In this document: piece after piece, positions 37,401-52,400 of the stretch | Layout of the letters: every line of letters begins with the position of its first letter | Numbering within the stretch: the first letter of the stretch is position 1 | Origin: Lamellibrachia columna | Taxonomy: Eukaryota; Annelida; Polychaeta; Sabellida; Siboglinidae | Length of the DNA stretch: 64,000 bases | Assembly: GCA_963662155.1 (NCBI GenBank) | Contig: OY759270.1 | Coordinates: 11,731,426 to 11,795,425, forward strand | Direction: 5' to 3' | The notes under the pieces: generated by a model | What the model was told of the DNA's origin: nothing | Seen by the model: the letters and a program-made list of their open reading frames with translations, nothing else | The model's database searches: none | Position numbers and translations under genes: made by a program

Positions 37401-40400
37401 CTCTTCGAGCCTCAAACCGGACCCTTCGAGCCTCAAATCGGACCCTTCGAGCCTCAAACCGGACCCTTCGAACCTCAAACCGGACTCTTCGAGCCTCAAA
37501 CCGGACTCTTCGAGCCTCAAACCGGACTCTTCGAGCCTCAAACCAGACTCTTTGAGCCTCAAACCATATTGTTTTAGCCGTAGACCAACCTGGAAGTATG
37601 CATGATAGGCCCCGCTATTGCGAATCTTTGCAATCTTGGTGGTTGTTAGATTCAGGGGCACTTGGCCGAACGACATCCTCTTGTCGATCAGCTGAACCTG
37701 AGGCATACCAATCTGAAGCAAACATAACAATTGCTACAAGACTGACACTATGAGACTACTTTGTATAATATGCTATATAATATTCTTACAATGAAACCTT
37801 CTGGCCAAGCTGCATATGTCACATTATGTACTCAGTCATTCATTTATGTATCCAAATTATTAGGGTGACAGGATTCTCGTTTAATGTCATCATCCATACC
37901 ATGAACAATACACAATCCCTGTTGACCTTTTAGTAGGCTGGTTAAGTCCTTCCTCAATTAGATTTTTTGCTTATCTTATTTTAGACTCAGTTCGAGAAAA
38001 ATCGAACATATCTAGTATCAACTACGACATGCTAGCTTGTTTGTGCAAATGTATTATTTAGTTTCAGTGAAATCATCAAACTATTAAATAACTTTTTACT
38101 GGATCTGGTCAAAATTGGTCCAGCTCTATATAGTATAAAATAAGGGTGTTCACACTTTCGTAAGTTACCCGATATAACAATTGAAGTCACTATGCACGTT
38201 ACTTCAACTATTCACGCATTTCAGATGTGAACATCAATGGACGTGATTTGTGATGGACTAAATAAATTGAGGAGGGAGCGTCAACAAGGGAGAAGCTAAA
38301 AAAACATAGCTCTTCTTGTTCAGTTCTTACGTACCTTTGCTGAGCACTTAAGTGTCATGTTGTTTCCACCATGGACCTGAATGTTGAATTCGCTGTGCTC
38401 CGGAGCAAGGAAGGACGGATGGAAGACGACTTCACAATCAAGGTTGGTTGTGAAAGGCATCGACCATGCCTGTTGAACGTGAATAAAAACAAACCTCAAT
38501 CTATATAAAGCTAGGATGATTTTACTCTGATCAGACGAGCTCTATAAACACAAATTTAACTCTCTCGAGTATAGAGTAACACATTAGTAATCTATTTCTT
38601 GAGAGGCAGATGTGAATTTAAGGTCCAACATTGTTAGTAAATTGCCTTTGATTGGATTATTACTATTTTTGGATCACACAATAATTTATACAAATGTGAT
38701 AATAGTTTATAAATTTGTAATTAAAAGTTTGAGATCATTTACAACAACTCCAAGCAGAATGTTGTCGTCAACTTGGCATCATAAAATATACCATAACAGA
38801 CCATAATCGGCTTATTAAGAGAGATTTTAATTTAATTAATTTTAATATTTATAACTGCAAATTACACTCTTTACATGACTGTTTTGTAATATCACTGACG
38901 TAACTTAAATAAATTATAGATTAGAATCCAGCTAAGAATGATAAAAATTCACAAATGGACATTGGTATCAGAAAGGCATCCACAGAGTATTTGAAGAACA
39001 CCTCGAGTGCAGAGACATGTGACACAGAGATAAGAACAGACCAGTGAAGAAAGCAATAAGAACCCAAAAGAGAAAACAACTTGAGGAAAAGGTACAAGTT
39101 ATGGAAGAGGACTTAAAGAAAAACAACTCACATAATTTTTCTTAAAACATTCCAGAACTCAACAAGCCATCTAAAAACTTCATGGCTGCCTACAAAGGAT
39201 GGTTGTGGAAACCTAAAAACAGCTCCAGATAAGGTATTGAAATGCTGGGAAACATACTTTTAGAGACATCTTAACACAAACTGGCCAAGATCAGAAGAAG
39301 CACTTGACAACATTCCAGATAACATCCCTGGACTGGTTGGACGACCATTCTTAACAGAGGAGGTACAGAAGGTACAGAAGGCTGTCAAAGCAATGAAGTC
39401 AAGGAAAGCACCTGGTACTGATCGCTGAACGGCTGAAGCTTTGGAAGCAGGAGAGAAGATGGCTGAGATGGTCCTGAAAATATGCAATGCAGTATGGCAT
39501 CAGGAAAAGTTACCAACAGATTGGTGCAGAAGTATGATCAACCCAGTACACAAGAAAGGGTGCAAGTTAACCCCGTCAAACTACCGAGGAATTTCTCTGA
39601 TATCCATCCCGGATAAGGTCTTCTGCAAGATGACACTCATGGGGAGAGATGACAACATTGTCACACGTCTATCAAAGCATCAGTTTTGATTCAGGAAGAA
39701 CAGGGGACAGTAGATGCTATCTTCATTGTGCGACAGATCATGGAAAAGGCTAAAAAGCACTAGGTCCCGCTGCATTAAAATTGTTCCACTTCAAGGCTGC
39801 ATTTGATACTATCAGGAGAGGGGCATTGTGGAAGATGTCTATGGGGTGGATCCCAAGATCACATCACTTATTGAAGCTATGTGTGATAATGTTGAATGTG
39901 CAGTCATCATCAATGGTCAACTGACAGAATGGTTCAGAGTGGAAATAGGAGTTAGACAGGGCTGTTTGTTATCACCAATCCTGTTCAGTTTGTTCCTGGA
40001 GTTCCTGGAGAGCTTATGCAAGGAGTTCAAGCTAGATACCAACCTCAGCTTTGACATCAGATATGCAGATGACACAACAATTATGTCCACTGTGTTTGAG
40101 AAGCTACAACTCTCAACTGAAGAACAAGCTGCCTGTGGAAAATGGGGTATGAAAGTCAACCTTTCCAAATGCAAGGTTACCACTTCACTGGGGAAACATA
40201 TTACTCTGGATGGCGAAGAACTGGAGACTGTGGGAGAGTTCGATTTCTTGGGAAGCATAATACTGTCTACAGAGAGAGAGAGAGAGAGAGAGAGAGATGT
40301 TAGTTGACGCATATCCTTAGCATCGGCAGCCTTTGGCAGACTCAGAAATGGCATATTTTCCAACAGACGCATCTCAACAAGATTGAAAGCCAGATTATAT

Positions 40401-43400
40401 ATGGAGCCCCTATACTGCCGATGACAATCTATGGTGCGGAGGCTTGGACCAGGGCAAACAGACTACAAAATATCAAGACCAGGGAGGACATCTTTACCCC
40501 TGAATCTATCACAGATGTCAGACACAGAGACTCAGGAATACCACTGAAGCGGTGAGTGACCAGATCAGAAATGACACTGGGCTCCCGCTGTTGACAGCAG
40601 AGCGGCATGCTATAAATAGAACAGAATGGACGGGTGCCACTTCCCGGAATACAGTGAGGGGGTCACTAATGCCTATGCTGTTAAGTCAAGTCAAGTCATC
40701 GGTACACAGTGGATTAGAAAATAGTTTACGCTGTTTAAAACAGATGTAATTCTTGACGATTACCAGTTGCAGGGCGGATGGAGAAAGCCGTCCCTCTCTT
40801 GCCCAAGATGGGGGTCCATGTGAACTCAGCAGGGAAGTTCAGCTTGTTGCAGAGGGTGATCACCCCACGCACACCTACCAAATGAACAGCAAGACAACTC
40901 GTAGGCAGGCATGTCTCTTTCAAAATTTACAGATTCTGCTATTTATGGAGGTTATAAACAGCAACGGACAAATATGCCACAAGTAAATTCTTATTAATAA
41001 ACGTGTCGATAAATTTAGTAAAAAATTACGTCTTCACTTAATATTGTCATCACTAAAGGCTCTCCGAAGGTAACTAAAACAGTTCAGTTAAAAACAAAGT
41101 TTTATTTGGTTTGTGTCTGTTGCAACTGAATATTTATGGCAAAGGATATTATTATTATTTGATTTTTAGCTATTATCCCTGGTTTACAAGCACCATAATC
41201 TGGCTCATTTAGCATGGGGACATTTACTTACAGGGAATACTTTATGGTATGATTTGTCAGGTATATGCCTACCATTTCTTTTCATATTTCTTAAGAATAA
41301 TATTCTAATCCATCAATTAGAATTTTTTATTTGTTACTCTGTGTATGCTTTTCTTCATGAGACACATAATATATTAAATGATTTAAATAGCACATCAAAT
41401 AAATTGTATAGTATATAATTTAATACTTTTATTTCAGGTAAAAAACACATACATGCATTTATGCATTACAAATCTAAATAAGTCAAAAATATAAATAAGT
41501 TAAAAATACAAATAATTATATGTAAATGTAAATATAAAATCACCAGTGTACAACAATAAAGTGCATTTGCCCATCTAGACTACATGGGTCAAATATTTAT
41601 ACAACTACTCATACATTTTATTAAATTATTTTCAATGTCATTTAATTATGAGATAGCAATGCATTATGGGAAAACTGATAGTTGCTACAATACCTGCTTC
41701 GGCTGGGAGCCCGGGGAATGGCTCCAGGTACAAGTGGCTTGTTGACAGCTCCAGGGCGACTGGTGCCACAGTCGCAAACACTGTGATGTGGCTGCCATAG
41801 CAACCATTGATGGTGTAATGCAGTGACCTACAAAGTAGGTCACACTATATTTCTGCTACTCATTGTAATTTAATAATGAATGTTTTCCTTTATCTTGGGA
41901 ATTCGCATTACTTAGCAATAGTTTAAAAACTTAATTTGGCTACTTAATATCAAAATTATTTATTAATATTAGCATTATTTATGTACATTTATTTATTATC
42001 TTATTATTATTATATTGCTATATTGTGCCATATTTATTTTTTATTAGTATTAGTATTTTAATCTATTTAATTTAAGTGCCACGAACAATCTTGGATCTGG
42101 CATTATATCAAATCAAATATATTGTGATTATTATTAAAATATGGTTTCCATGGAGATGGCCCATGTCGCAGCATCATGCATAATAAAACAAATATCAATT
42201 AGAGTATACCGACAATAGCAACACATGTTTAACATGACACTAAAGATGATTTTAGGGGTGTGCAGTAATTTAAAAAAAATCCCTTATGATCTTAATTATT
42301 TTAAGTTATTTTTTGTATTTTGCCAACTTCAGAGGAGGTATGTCCTTTACGTCTATGCAGTAAAATGTCATTTGTAAAGAGAAAGTAAAGAGAAAGTAAG
42401 TAGTTACCTCTGAAACGGTCCCTTGCTGTTTGACTCAAAGATGAGAGGAACGAAGGCCTTTGAGCGGGGCGGCACGACCTGGGCCAAGGGACTAGTGTGA
42501 CGCAGCTCTCGACAGTCCAACTACAACATGCACGCACACATCAGTAACAAATAATAATACGAAAATAATATTTTTATTACACCAAAAACCTCAGAAACAC
42601 AAATTAAAATAACATCAAAACGAAAGGGTTCTAGGCAATCTCAAAATCTACATACAATGTTAAAGTTGTCAACAGATGGATGAATACGACAAAGAGATAA
42701 GGAGGGAAAGCACGGGTTAAATAGATTTGTCTTCAGATGACGGCAAAATTTTATCATGTTTCCTATGACCCAACACTAACAATGAATTCTAGAGTTGATG
42801 TAGCAACCGAGTAAGTCCTAGCTCCAATACGTGTTTCAATTCTGGAAACAAAAAGTAGATCAGAACTGTTGCAGGACTCTCAATGAGATAGCATGAACAT
42901 CCAGACAGTATCCAGGCTTACTAATTTTGTCATAGAAATAAATCGGTTGCTATGGTTACACTTACCTCAACAATGACGTGTATGAACTGTTCGAGGTTGT
43001 TCACGATGTTGAGGCGTTTCTCGCTGACCGACTTCAGACAAACTTCACCAAAGTCGATAGTCGGGGGGCCTGCAAGAAGGACCACGCGATCATACAGCAA
43101 AAGAGCTCAACTTAGCATGTTTACAGTTGAATTTTCACTTTCACTTTCATTTTCGATTTCTACTTACCAATGATGATCTGGTGGAGTTCATTGGGGGTGA
43201 GTCTGCGGCTGCAGTCAGCCTCTTCAACTGGTCCAGTGGGCACAGCGTTCAAACCGTCCATCACCTGACAGAGGAAACACATGACCTTGACATGATATTC
43301 CAACATGATACATTTATTCAACGACACATTCATTTGCTGTTCTATCATCACAAGAGACCACCATTACTAGATTGGACAACGTGGACAATACACAACGTCT

Positions 43401-46400
43401 ACTTATTTATTCCTATTTACTTAAACTGGATCATAGGCCCGAAACAACACTTCTTCAACCCACCCTGTTTTGTGTTGATATTTTCATCTCTTTCCGGGTG
43501 GTTCTGAACGTCATCATTTCTTCAGCTACTGACCTCCTCCAACAATATTTTGGTCTTCCTAGTTTTCTCTTCCCTTGAGGATTCCATTACATTGGTGGTT
43601 TCTTTCCGGAGGGTGTGTGCTATTCCTGTTTCCAGTCTCCTTCATGACGCTATGTTGGTCTGTTCTCCTGATGAGCTCTCCGTTTATGATCTTGTCTTGC
43701 CATTTAAAACTGCTTCCTCAACTGAGTTAGCCTATCGCAAATCCAGTTCATTGGTGTCCAAATATGTAGTGCGTGATTAGTTTATGGAACATCCGCAGTC
43801 AATTTAATAAAAATTTCACCAAGGAACAAAATCATGATTTTTCAGCATTTCAAGTTTCACTTCAGTAAATGCTTGAACAAGCATTAACTACTTTAATAGT
43901 TTGTCGGATGATTTCACAAAAACTACATATAAAAGTTGCACAAACAAGCTAGCATGTTGCAGTGGATACTAAACTTAACAAACTTAATTTGAAATGAGAC
44001 TAGCAAAAAAATGTAATTGATTAAGCACCTTTAATTTTGAGGATGTATCCAAGACATTTGTTTATGAATATTTGGGGTTTTCTGGTTGTTGTCTTGGTTA
44101 CTCTCCATGTCTCAGAGCCATAGAGCAACATATGTTTCACATTAGTATTAAACATTCGGATTTTATTTCTTGTTGAGAAATCCGATGCACCCTCTTGGAT
44201 CCCCAGATTATATCTAAAACAAGCCTTGCTGTTTTCATAGGCACACCATTGGACATTCTGAAATTGTTGACACAGTCACCGCACCAAAGTTCTCAAGATA
44301 ACACTAAAATATTCTTACTTCAACTATATACTTACCTTCAAATTTGTCATGTAAAGTGAGAATTCACATTGTGTACATGTCATATAAATAATTTTATGAC
44401 CACCTCTGCTACCATCTATGAACCATGCCACTTACAAGACTGCCTGGGAAAGTCTGTCGACTGTATAAGCAGCTTCTGTTGCAGATGTATGCTTCAGAAA
44501 GACAAGGGAGAAGTTCGCAACTTTGTTGAGCATCCACGTAAACATACATAAAACCATAATCTGGTTCAAAATGAGATCAGTCAACGATTTGACTTGCAGA
44601 CATGACAGTTTGGATGGTCAAACTTCACGGAAATTGTATGAGAAATTAAATTCGCATTGAAAACAAGCATATCTGCCAGTGCAAATGGCACAGTACAAAC
44701 CTTTGTGGATGATTCCTGTTCTGCCCTGGCAAGTTCTTTGATGCTCAGTAAACGGAACGCGGCATTTGGTGGCTCAGGTTCTACAGAGAGAAATAACACT
44801 CAGATACATCTTCAAAGGAACTGAAAAAAGCAATCTATGTATACTGTCCACCACCACCAGAGCTACAAAAATGGGCAACTATGAATTTCAGAACACCGGC
44901 ACCTCACCAACCTTCCAGCATATGTTCGACACTGCGCCCTGTATCTCCATGTGGCGTTTGCTGCTCTTTGGCGAAGACGTCTGAATTCAAGTTACATGCT
45001 TGAATATGAGGAAGCACAGAAAAGGTTATGGAATTTGGAGCAAGGCAAAACGACGAGTTTGCAACACAGAAGCAATGTTGCTGTTTGGGATGGCAATCTT
45101 GTTAAATCTTGTTAAATCTTGTTAAATAAGCTCGGCAGGGAAAAAGCCGGTTTACACGACTGATTAATTGCCCAATTGGTCAGCTGACATGGTGTCATGC
45201 TGTATCTCGGTGGAAGAGTACGAATCGTAAACACTGACTGACTAGACAGGTAAATTTGTGGCTACGATTGTGTCAACTGAATTGGGACTTGTCCCAATTT
45301 GGCCGACAGCCGACCACAATTTTGAAGCTGTGGCCAATCAGCGACTGAGAACAGATTCATCCATAGTGACCTTTCATCAAAGTTCAATTCGGGAGTGGCA
45401 TGAGTCAATATCTAGGGTACAGTGTCTAGACATATCACTCGTCTAAATGCACACATAATTTAGCTGCACGTCGTCATGCAACACGGTATCGCCCGACCAA
45501 CTGGTAAAGAAATTGCTCGTGTAAACCACGGTGGTCATTACAGAAAAAAAAGCTAGACAGCTCTAATAAGAAGTTTATCAAAATAACAACTCTACTGCAT
45601 ATCTAATCAACGAAGCATATCTAATCGTATTTCTTCACACGAAAATATGGACAAAATAAGACGTGCAGTTCCAGGAATAGTGTTTTGTCTTTAAACAAAT
45701 TAATTAAAACCATACTGATTTGATACGTCATGAATATACAAAAAGAAATACCAGGTAAACTGTTAAAATGGCATTTGTGTTTGATTGTTCTTTAGGTTAT
45801 ATGAAATGGACACATGTTAGTTGCTATAATCAGGTATGTAACTGGCTCTGGGATGACTGTAGCCATACCTGTTTCAATCTCAATGACTTCTTCAATCTTC
45901 AACTTCGTAGGTCGGATGCCACCTGCTGGCTTCAGGTTGATGTCAATGACGTTGTTCGTCTGTTGGAACTCTCTGTCAGATGCAACAGATTAGTGAACCA
46001 GTGATGGCTCGTTTGTCGGCATACTTTGGTTACAAAAGGTTCTCGCTGGATTACTGAATCATGCCGATTGGTGAAACATCCTATATCACCATGCTATAAC
46101 TATTTGTAATAAACGTGTAACATATCATGAAATTTCTATTGACTGATTATTTGATTAATTGATCTCCAGTATCTGACAGGGGTTCTCACAAAGAATGAAG
46201 CTGTGACATAACAGCAATCCATAAGACCATTAATTGTCTTATTTAAATTGTCTGATGTTTGAAGTTTTGAGTGATATAAAACAGACGTGGGGTCAATTAC
46301 ATTGTAATTATTACATTGTTTCAAGTAATAGTAACAAATAAAACAGAACACAATGTAATAGTAATATAAGGCAATGTAATAGTAATTAAGCTATTACATT

Positions 46401-49400
46401 TCTATTACATTTTGGTTTAATGCTGGCTTATTTTGTGTCAGCTCCAACAGTCTACAAAGACAATGGGTGAGACAACCAAGGCTATGAAGCCAGGTACAAT
46501 AGCCTACACAAAGACAATGGGTAAGACAACCAAGGCTATGAAGCCAGGTACAGTTTACACAAATAACTGTATTGGTTCTTTGTATAATTTGGTCAGCAGA
46601 AGCAGTTCAAAGGTAAAATTCTGACAATAGGTGACGCCTCATATAGCACAACTGCATTCTACTATAAACTCCAAACAAAGCCATGAATGTGTATGAACAA
46701 CAGCAAAGGTATCTTGGCATCATATGATTAAAGGATATACTTCAAACAAGTAACTGTTATTATGTGGTTTGAGCAAATCTGAACTTATCTTGTTCTGTGG
46801 CATAAAATATCTAGTGACATGACTAATAAATTATTGATGATTGTTTGAATACTGAGTTGTTACTGTTGTTGAAAACTACTGTACGACTGAATGGAAAGTT
46901 AAAATATGTAGCATAATACGCTTGTACGCACTCCAAAATATTTACTTGAAAGCAAATAGTTGCGGTGGAAAAATGTAACAGTAATATCAACAGATTCATA
47001 CGTAATAGTAATAGATTACTTTGCCTTCAGTATGTAATAATATTAGTAATAGTAATAGAAAGGAAACAAAGTAATAATAACAGTAATATATTATATTTTA
47101 ATGTAATTGACCCCAGGCCTGATCTAAAATAAACTGGTTAAGTGAATCATATCAGTGCTATTGGGCCAGTAGATTCCACAAAATGGAGTTTGGAAATGGA
47201 AACTGGAAACGACAGGTTAATGAAGCAATTTACAGTGTATTTTTTGAGATTGTCCCCATATAAAAGCATGCAGATTACAGAAAAACTGGATTACCAAAGA
47301 ACGGATAAACGCGACATGAATATGTGGCCTTGGGTGGGGGTGGCGCTCCTCACTACGAGTAGCACCCATGGCAGATTGCCCCTCACCTTTGATGTCATGT
47401 AGAGTAGCAGTTTCATGCATTGTATAGATATATGTATATATTTACTGTTTGTCTTTGTGTACTTCAGTAACTTTACATTGCCTTGTTTGAGCTAAGGCTC
47501 GTGTATACAATGCTTTATATGTTCATTTTATATTCCTGGTATGCTTGAAGTGCATACCAATTGGCAATAAAATATGCCCATTACCAACCTTTATACACCA
47601 TCGTTTCCTTATTCATACATCAAACGAGCTTCGGCCACAATAAATGTCTTTACTTTCAACCCTCCATGACAGATGACATAAATGACAACTTATGGCACAG
47701 CCAGAAGTAATTTTATGTCTTGTAATGGATGGTGCCATGATCCAAACCCGGTTACATCCTAACACCCCTATGCCACGCATGTGGAAGTGTCCAGTGCAGG
47801 GCATCTTGGGATAGCTAGCCCATGCAGTTCAGACCGGGTTTGAGAATTACCGAAGTAAGTTGTATTGTTTTGAACTCGCTTGTATCTTGCTTTGACCTCC
47901 ACCGCCCCTCCTCCACACATCGTTAGCGATGCCTATTTTTTTTTTACAAATAATTGTCTAATGTCTGTCATTTTGTACAACAATACCTTTGCATTGTTTC
48001 AGCAAGGCTTGCATATTGCATATCACCTTTAATGTCATTTATATTAGCAGTGTCATGTATTGTATTGCGGCAGATTGCCCCTCACCTTTGATGTCATGTA
48101 GAGTAGCAGTTTCATGCATTGTATAGATATATGTATATATTTACTGTTTGTCTTTGTGTACTTCAGTAACTTTACATTGCCTTGTTTGAGCTAAGGCTCG
48201 TGTATACAATGCTTTATATGTTCATTTTATATTCCTGGTATGCTTGAAGTGCATACCAATTGGCAATAAAATATGCCCATTACCAACCTTTATACACCAT
48301 CGTTTCCTTATTCATACATCAAACGAGCTTCGGCCACAATAAATGTCTTTACTTTCAACCCTCCATGACAGATGACATAAATGTATTTTCTTTTAAGATA
48401 TGAATCATTCTGACAATGGAATATCACAATCAAGAGCACTATATAAACCCATGGACTAAGAATGTTCTTCTGTGAAACTATACAGCCACAGATAAGGGGG
48501 TATCGACTCAACCACATATTGGAAAGCCTGCTGGCCATAACATCTGGTGAGCAGAAAAAGAACTAAATCAACAATTCAGTTCATGAAGAAGGCAATTCGT
48601 GCCTGCTAAAGAGTTGAAGTGAATTAATGTAAGTAGTTGTGATATTAAGAAAATATATATTGTAAGGTTGAACAGTTTGTATTTCAGCACCTGACGGATC
48701 AGCCAAGGGCGAGAGGAGCTGAAACATTACAGAAAAAAAAAAATCTACTCACTTGTTCTTTTGTATATTCATCCTCTTCTCGCGCAGGTAGTTGATGAAG
48801 TTGAGGTAATACTTCTTGTGTTCCACGATAAACTGCTTCTCTTTATCTGTGTAGGCGTAGTCTGGGTCGATGTATGTGTGCCGAGAACGCGCCGTGAAAA
48901 TCGTCCTGGAATTTTACAGCAGTCCAACAAATTAAATCCACGAAGGAGAGAGTGTTTATTAAAAGTCCCTTGTCACTGATTTAGCCCATCAAGAATCAAG
49001 TTTGTTGAAGCTCAAATGTGCAGTGTGAATATATTGTTTTTAAGTAATATATGTAGTCAATTGAACAAAAGTGTGTACTTTAACATTTGATTAATCAGTG
49101 CAGTGTGTATATATTGTTGTTTTTAAGTAATATATGTAGTTAATTGAACAAAAGTGTGTACTTTAACATTTGATTAATCGCTATATCAGTTAAATTGCAA
49201 AAGTGCAAATAGCCTTATGCTATGCTATATATAGAGCAGGACAACTTTGTAATTTTTGCAAAATTTTGACTGGACGCACTCAAACATAATTTAATAGTTT
49301 GTGCGATGTTTTCAGTTAAACTAAATAAATTTTTTTTACAAATGAGCTAGTATGTCACAGTCGATACAAGATAGGTTAAATTTTTTCGCAAATTTTTCGA

Positions 49401-52400
49401 CACAAAATAATTACACGTTTATGAATTTCACGTCACCTGTATTTGCGATCTCCAGGCCGCACGCTACCACACATGTCATTTGGCAATGCCATCTTCATGT
49501 CGCCATCGATCGGATCCTTCAACAGTTGGTGCAGCGTTGTGTCGCGGGCACTCAAAATGGCTGCTCGTGGTATCTGGTGTCGGGGCGAGTATTTGGTGTC
49601 GGTATAGAGCCCTACCTCATGCGTCACTAGAGGCGTGATGGCTGCACAAGAGACAATGATGATCACGGTGACAAATCACAGCGATACTAACATTATGAAT
49701 CAGTTTGTGAGTCTGTCTCTCTGTCTGTTTGTTCCCTCATCTCAGTTGTATGGGGCTGACAATTTTTTACACGTGCCCAGTGGTCCATAATGATGGTTCG
49801 TAAATTCAAACAATTTAAAAATAATTTTTCGCATTAATTTTATTAATTAAGTTTGCGCAATGACCGCTGGAACTGCCGGACAGAAAAACATACCTGGATT
49901 GTAGATTGGTTCCTTGACACGGTGGACAGGATTACATGTCCCATGGTACTGAAGGATCACGGAGTGGATGATCTCCTCTTGCAGCAGGAATGGGTTGACC
50001 CTGTCCGCCACATAGCCTAGTACGTCTATGTACTGCTCTGGCTTGAATGTACCTGCACACATTAGAAAAGAACTAAAACATCATATATTAATAATAAACT
50101 CATAATATTATACGAGCATTAAATCTATGTACAATCGATACTCTGTTCCAATATGAGCAGAAAATGCAGCCTAGTCATAAACCAGAAAAGGTAATTATGC
50201 CATATTGTTGGTGAAGACTTTTTGGTTGATTTTACCTCATGACATTATAAACCCTTGCCAATGCATTGAACCCTTCAATTGCTATCTTATGGAAATCTCA
50301 CTAAAATTATTTTATATTGTGAAAAATACTGTAGCGTTACCAATGGTGTCATTGTCATGGCTTTAGGATGATCAGATTTAGACTTTTTTAAGACTAATAC
50401 ATCAACAATTTAAAAACTTTTCCCATGACAAATTCAATAAAAAATAACAAACAAATTCATTCAAACTGCAACAGACTGTGCATATCACTTAAACTATTGA
50501 CACACTTAAGATTTAAACACAAACAAACCTAACTAAACTGAGATGTTGACAAGATATTATCATTACTATTATATCAACGCGCACTTACCAATCTGATTTG
50601 GCGTAAACGCGATAATGACGTCATGAGCCTTTCCTGGCTCAAGCTTGCCCGCAGGCAGACTGGTTGTGAAGTGTGCAACGTGTCTGAACTGGAACACGAC
50701 TGGCAGCTCCCTCGAGTTGTTCTTGAGCACGCATAATGTGTCGACGTGTTCGCCCATCATACATTCGGCAAAGTTGATCCTCATCTGAGGTGATACGCTC
50801 AGCAGAACAGGCAACGCGGTGCCGGTCAAGGCTATCTCCAGCGTCGTGCCTGAATACAAAAGAAATGTATTCATTCAACAGTGCCAGAGAAACACCTATG
50901 TAAACACTACACAAACAATTTGGGTAAAGAATAGGTCCCCATTTGGAATCAATTAATCGGTTATCTGCATCGATGATATCAGATAACCATAACCTGTGCA
51001 TCAGTTAGTCTGTTTGCATCTGAAAAATAACATCCATTAGTTTGGTTGACTTTCACTCATCTGTATCAATGGGTACCTTTGTGCATTAATTGCAGTGTGG
51101 TTGAATTCTTCCCAGAGAAGCTTGGATGGTGTTGGAAGGAACATATCTGCCAGGGGGTTGTGACATAATGTAATTACAACACTGTTGTTCGTCTTATTAC
51201 ACTAAGACATAATGTAATCACAACACTGATGTTTGTCTTGTTACACTGAGACATAATGCAATCACAACACTGCTGTTTGTCTTGTTACATTGAGACATAA
51301 TGTAATCACAGCACTGCTGTTTGTCTTATTACATTGAGACATAATGTAATCACAGCACTATAGTGTCTTATTACACCGAGAGACATCATTTAACCACAAC
51401 ACTGCTGTTTGTCTCATTACACTGAGGCATAATGTAATCACAACACTGCTGTTTGTCTTATTACACTGAGACATAATGTAATCACAACACTGCTGTTTGT
51501 CTTATTACACTGAGACATAATGTAATCTCAACACTGTTGTTTGTCTCATTACACTGAGACATAATGTAATCACAACACTGTTGTTTGTATTATTACACTG
51601 AGACATAATGTAATCACAACACTGCTGTTTGTATTACTACACTGAGACATAATGTAACCACAACACTGCTGTTTGTATTATTACACTGAGACATAATGTA
51701 ATCACAACACTGCTGTTTGTATTATTACAATACAAAATAAGGTAATAAAAAAAAAAATTATCCGAATTAAATAAACCAAAATCCAATTTTTTAGATAAAA
51801 AAATCATGATTTTTTCAACCCTAACCATGTATCTGTCATATCGTTGGTGAAGACTTTAATAGATCTTGCTCATAAATTAATAAATCCCTTCCCATACACT
51901 GAACCATTTAATTACAGGTACAGCTGATACCACTGTCTTCTGGCAATCTGACTTAAATTATTGTATCTTTTGACAAATACTGCATTGTAAAAAAATTGTA
52001 TGAGTTTTTAATTAAATATACTTAATTAGATAATTTGTTTAACTACTCAAAATAATAATTAACTGGAATGAAAACATAGTATCTGTGTACAAGAAATGTA
52101 GACAAACACTGCATTTCCTCTCGAAATTGTCAAATTTTGAGGTTAGTCAAAGTGTGCTGTCAACCTTCCATCAAGCAGTACCGCAGTCAGTTCTTTTCTA
52201 TTGTTTTCTGGGCCACCATAGCTCACTATCAGCTGAAAACATGAACAAGCTAGAGTGTGTGGTAAAACATGCTGCCAAATCCATCCATGTTACACCACTT
52301 CACAGCTTGCACTGTCATTACATGACAAAGAAGACAGAAAACATCTTACGCGATGCAACACATCCACTGCAGACCACATTCATTCCAGCGAGATCAGGCA

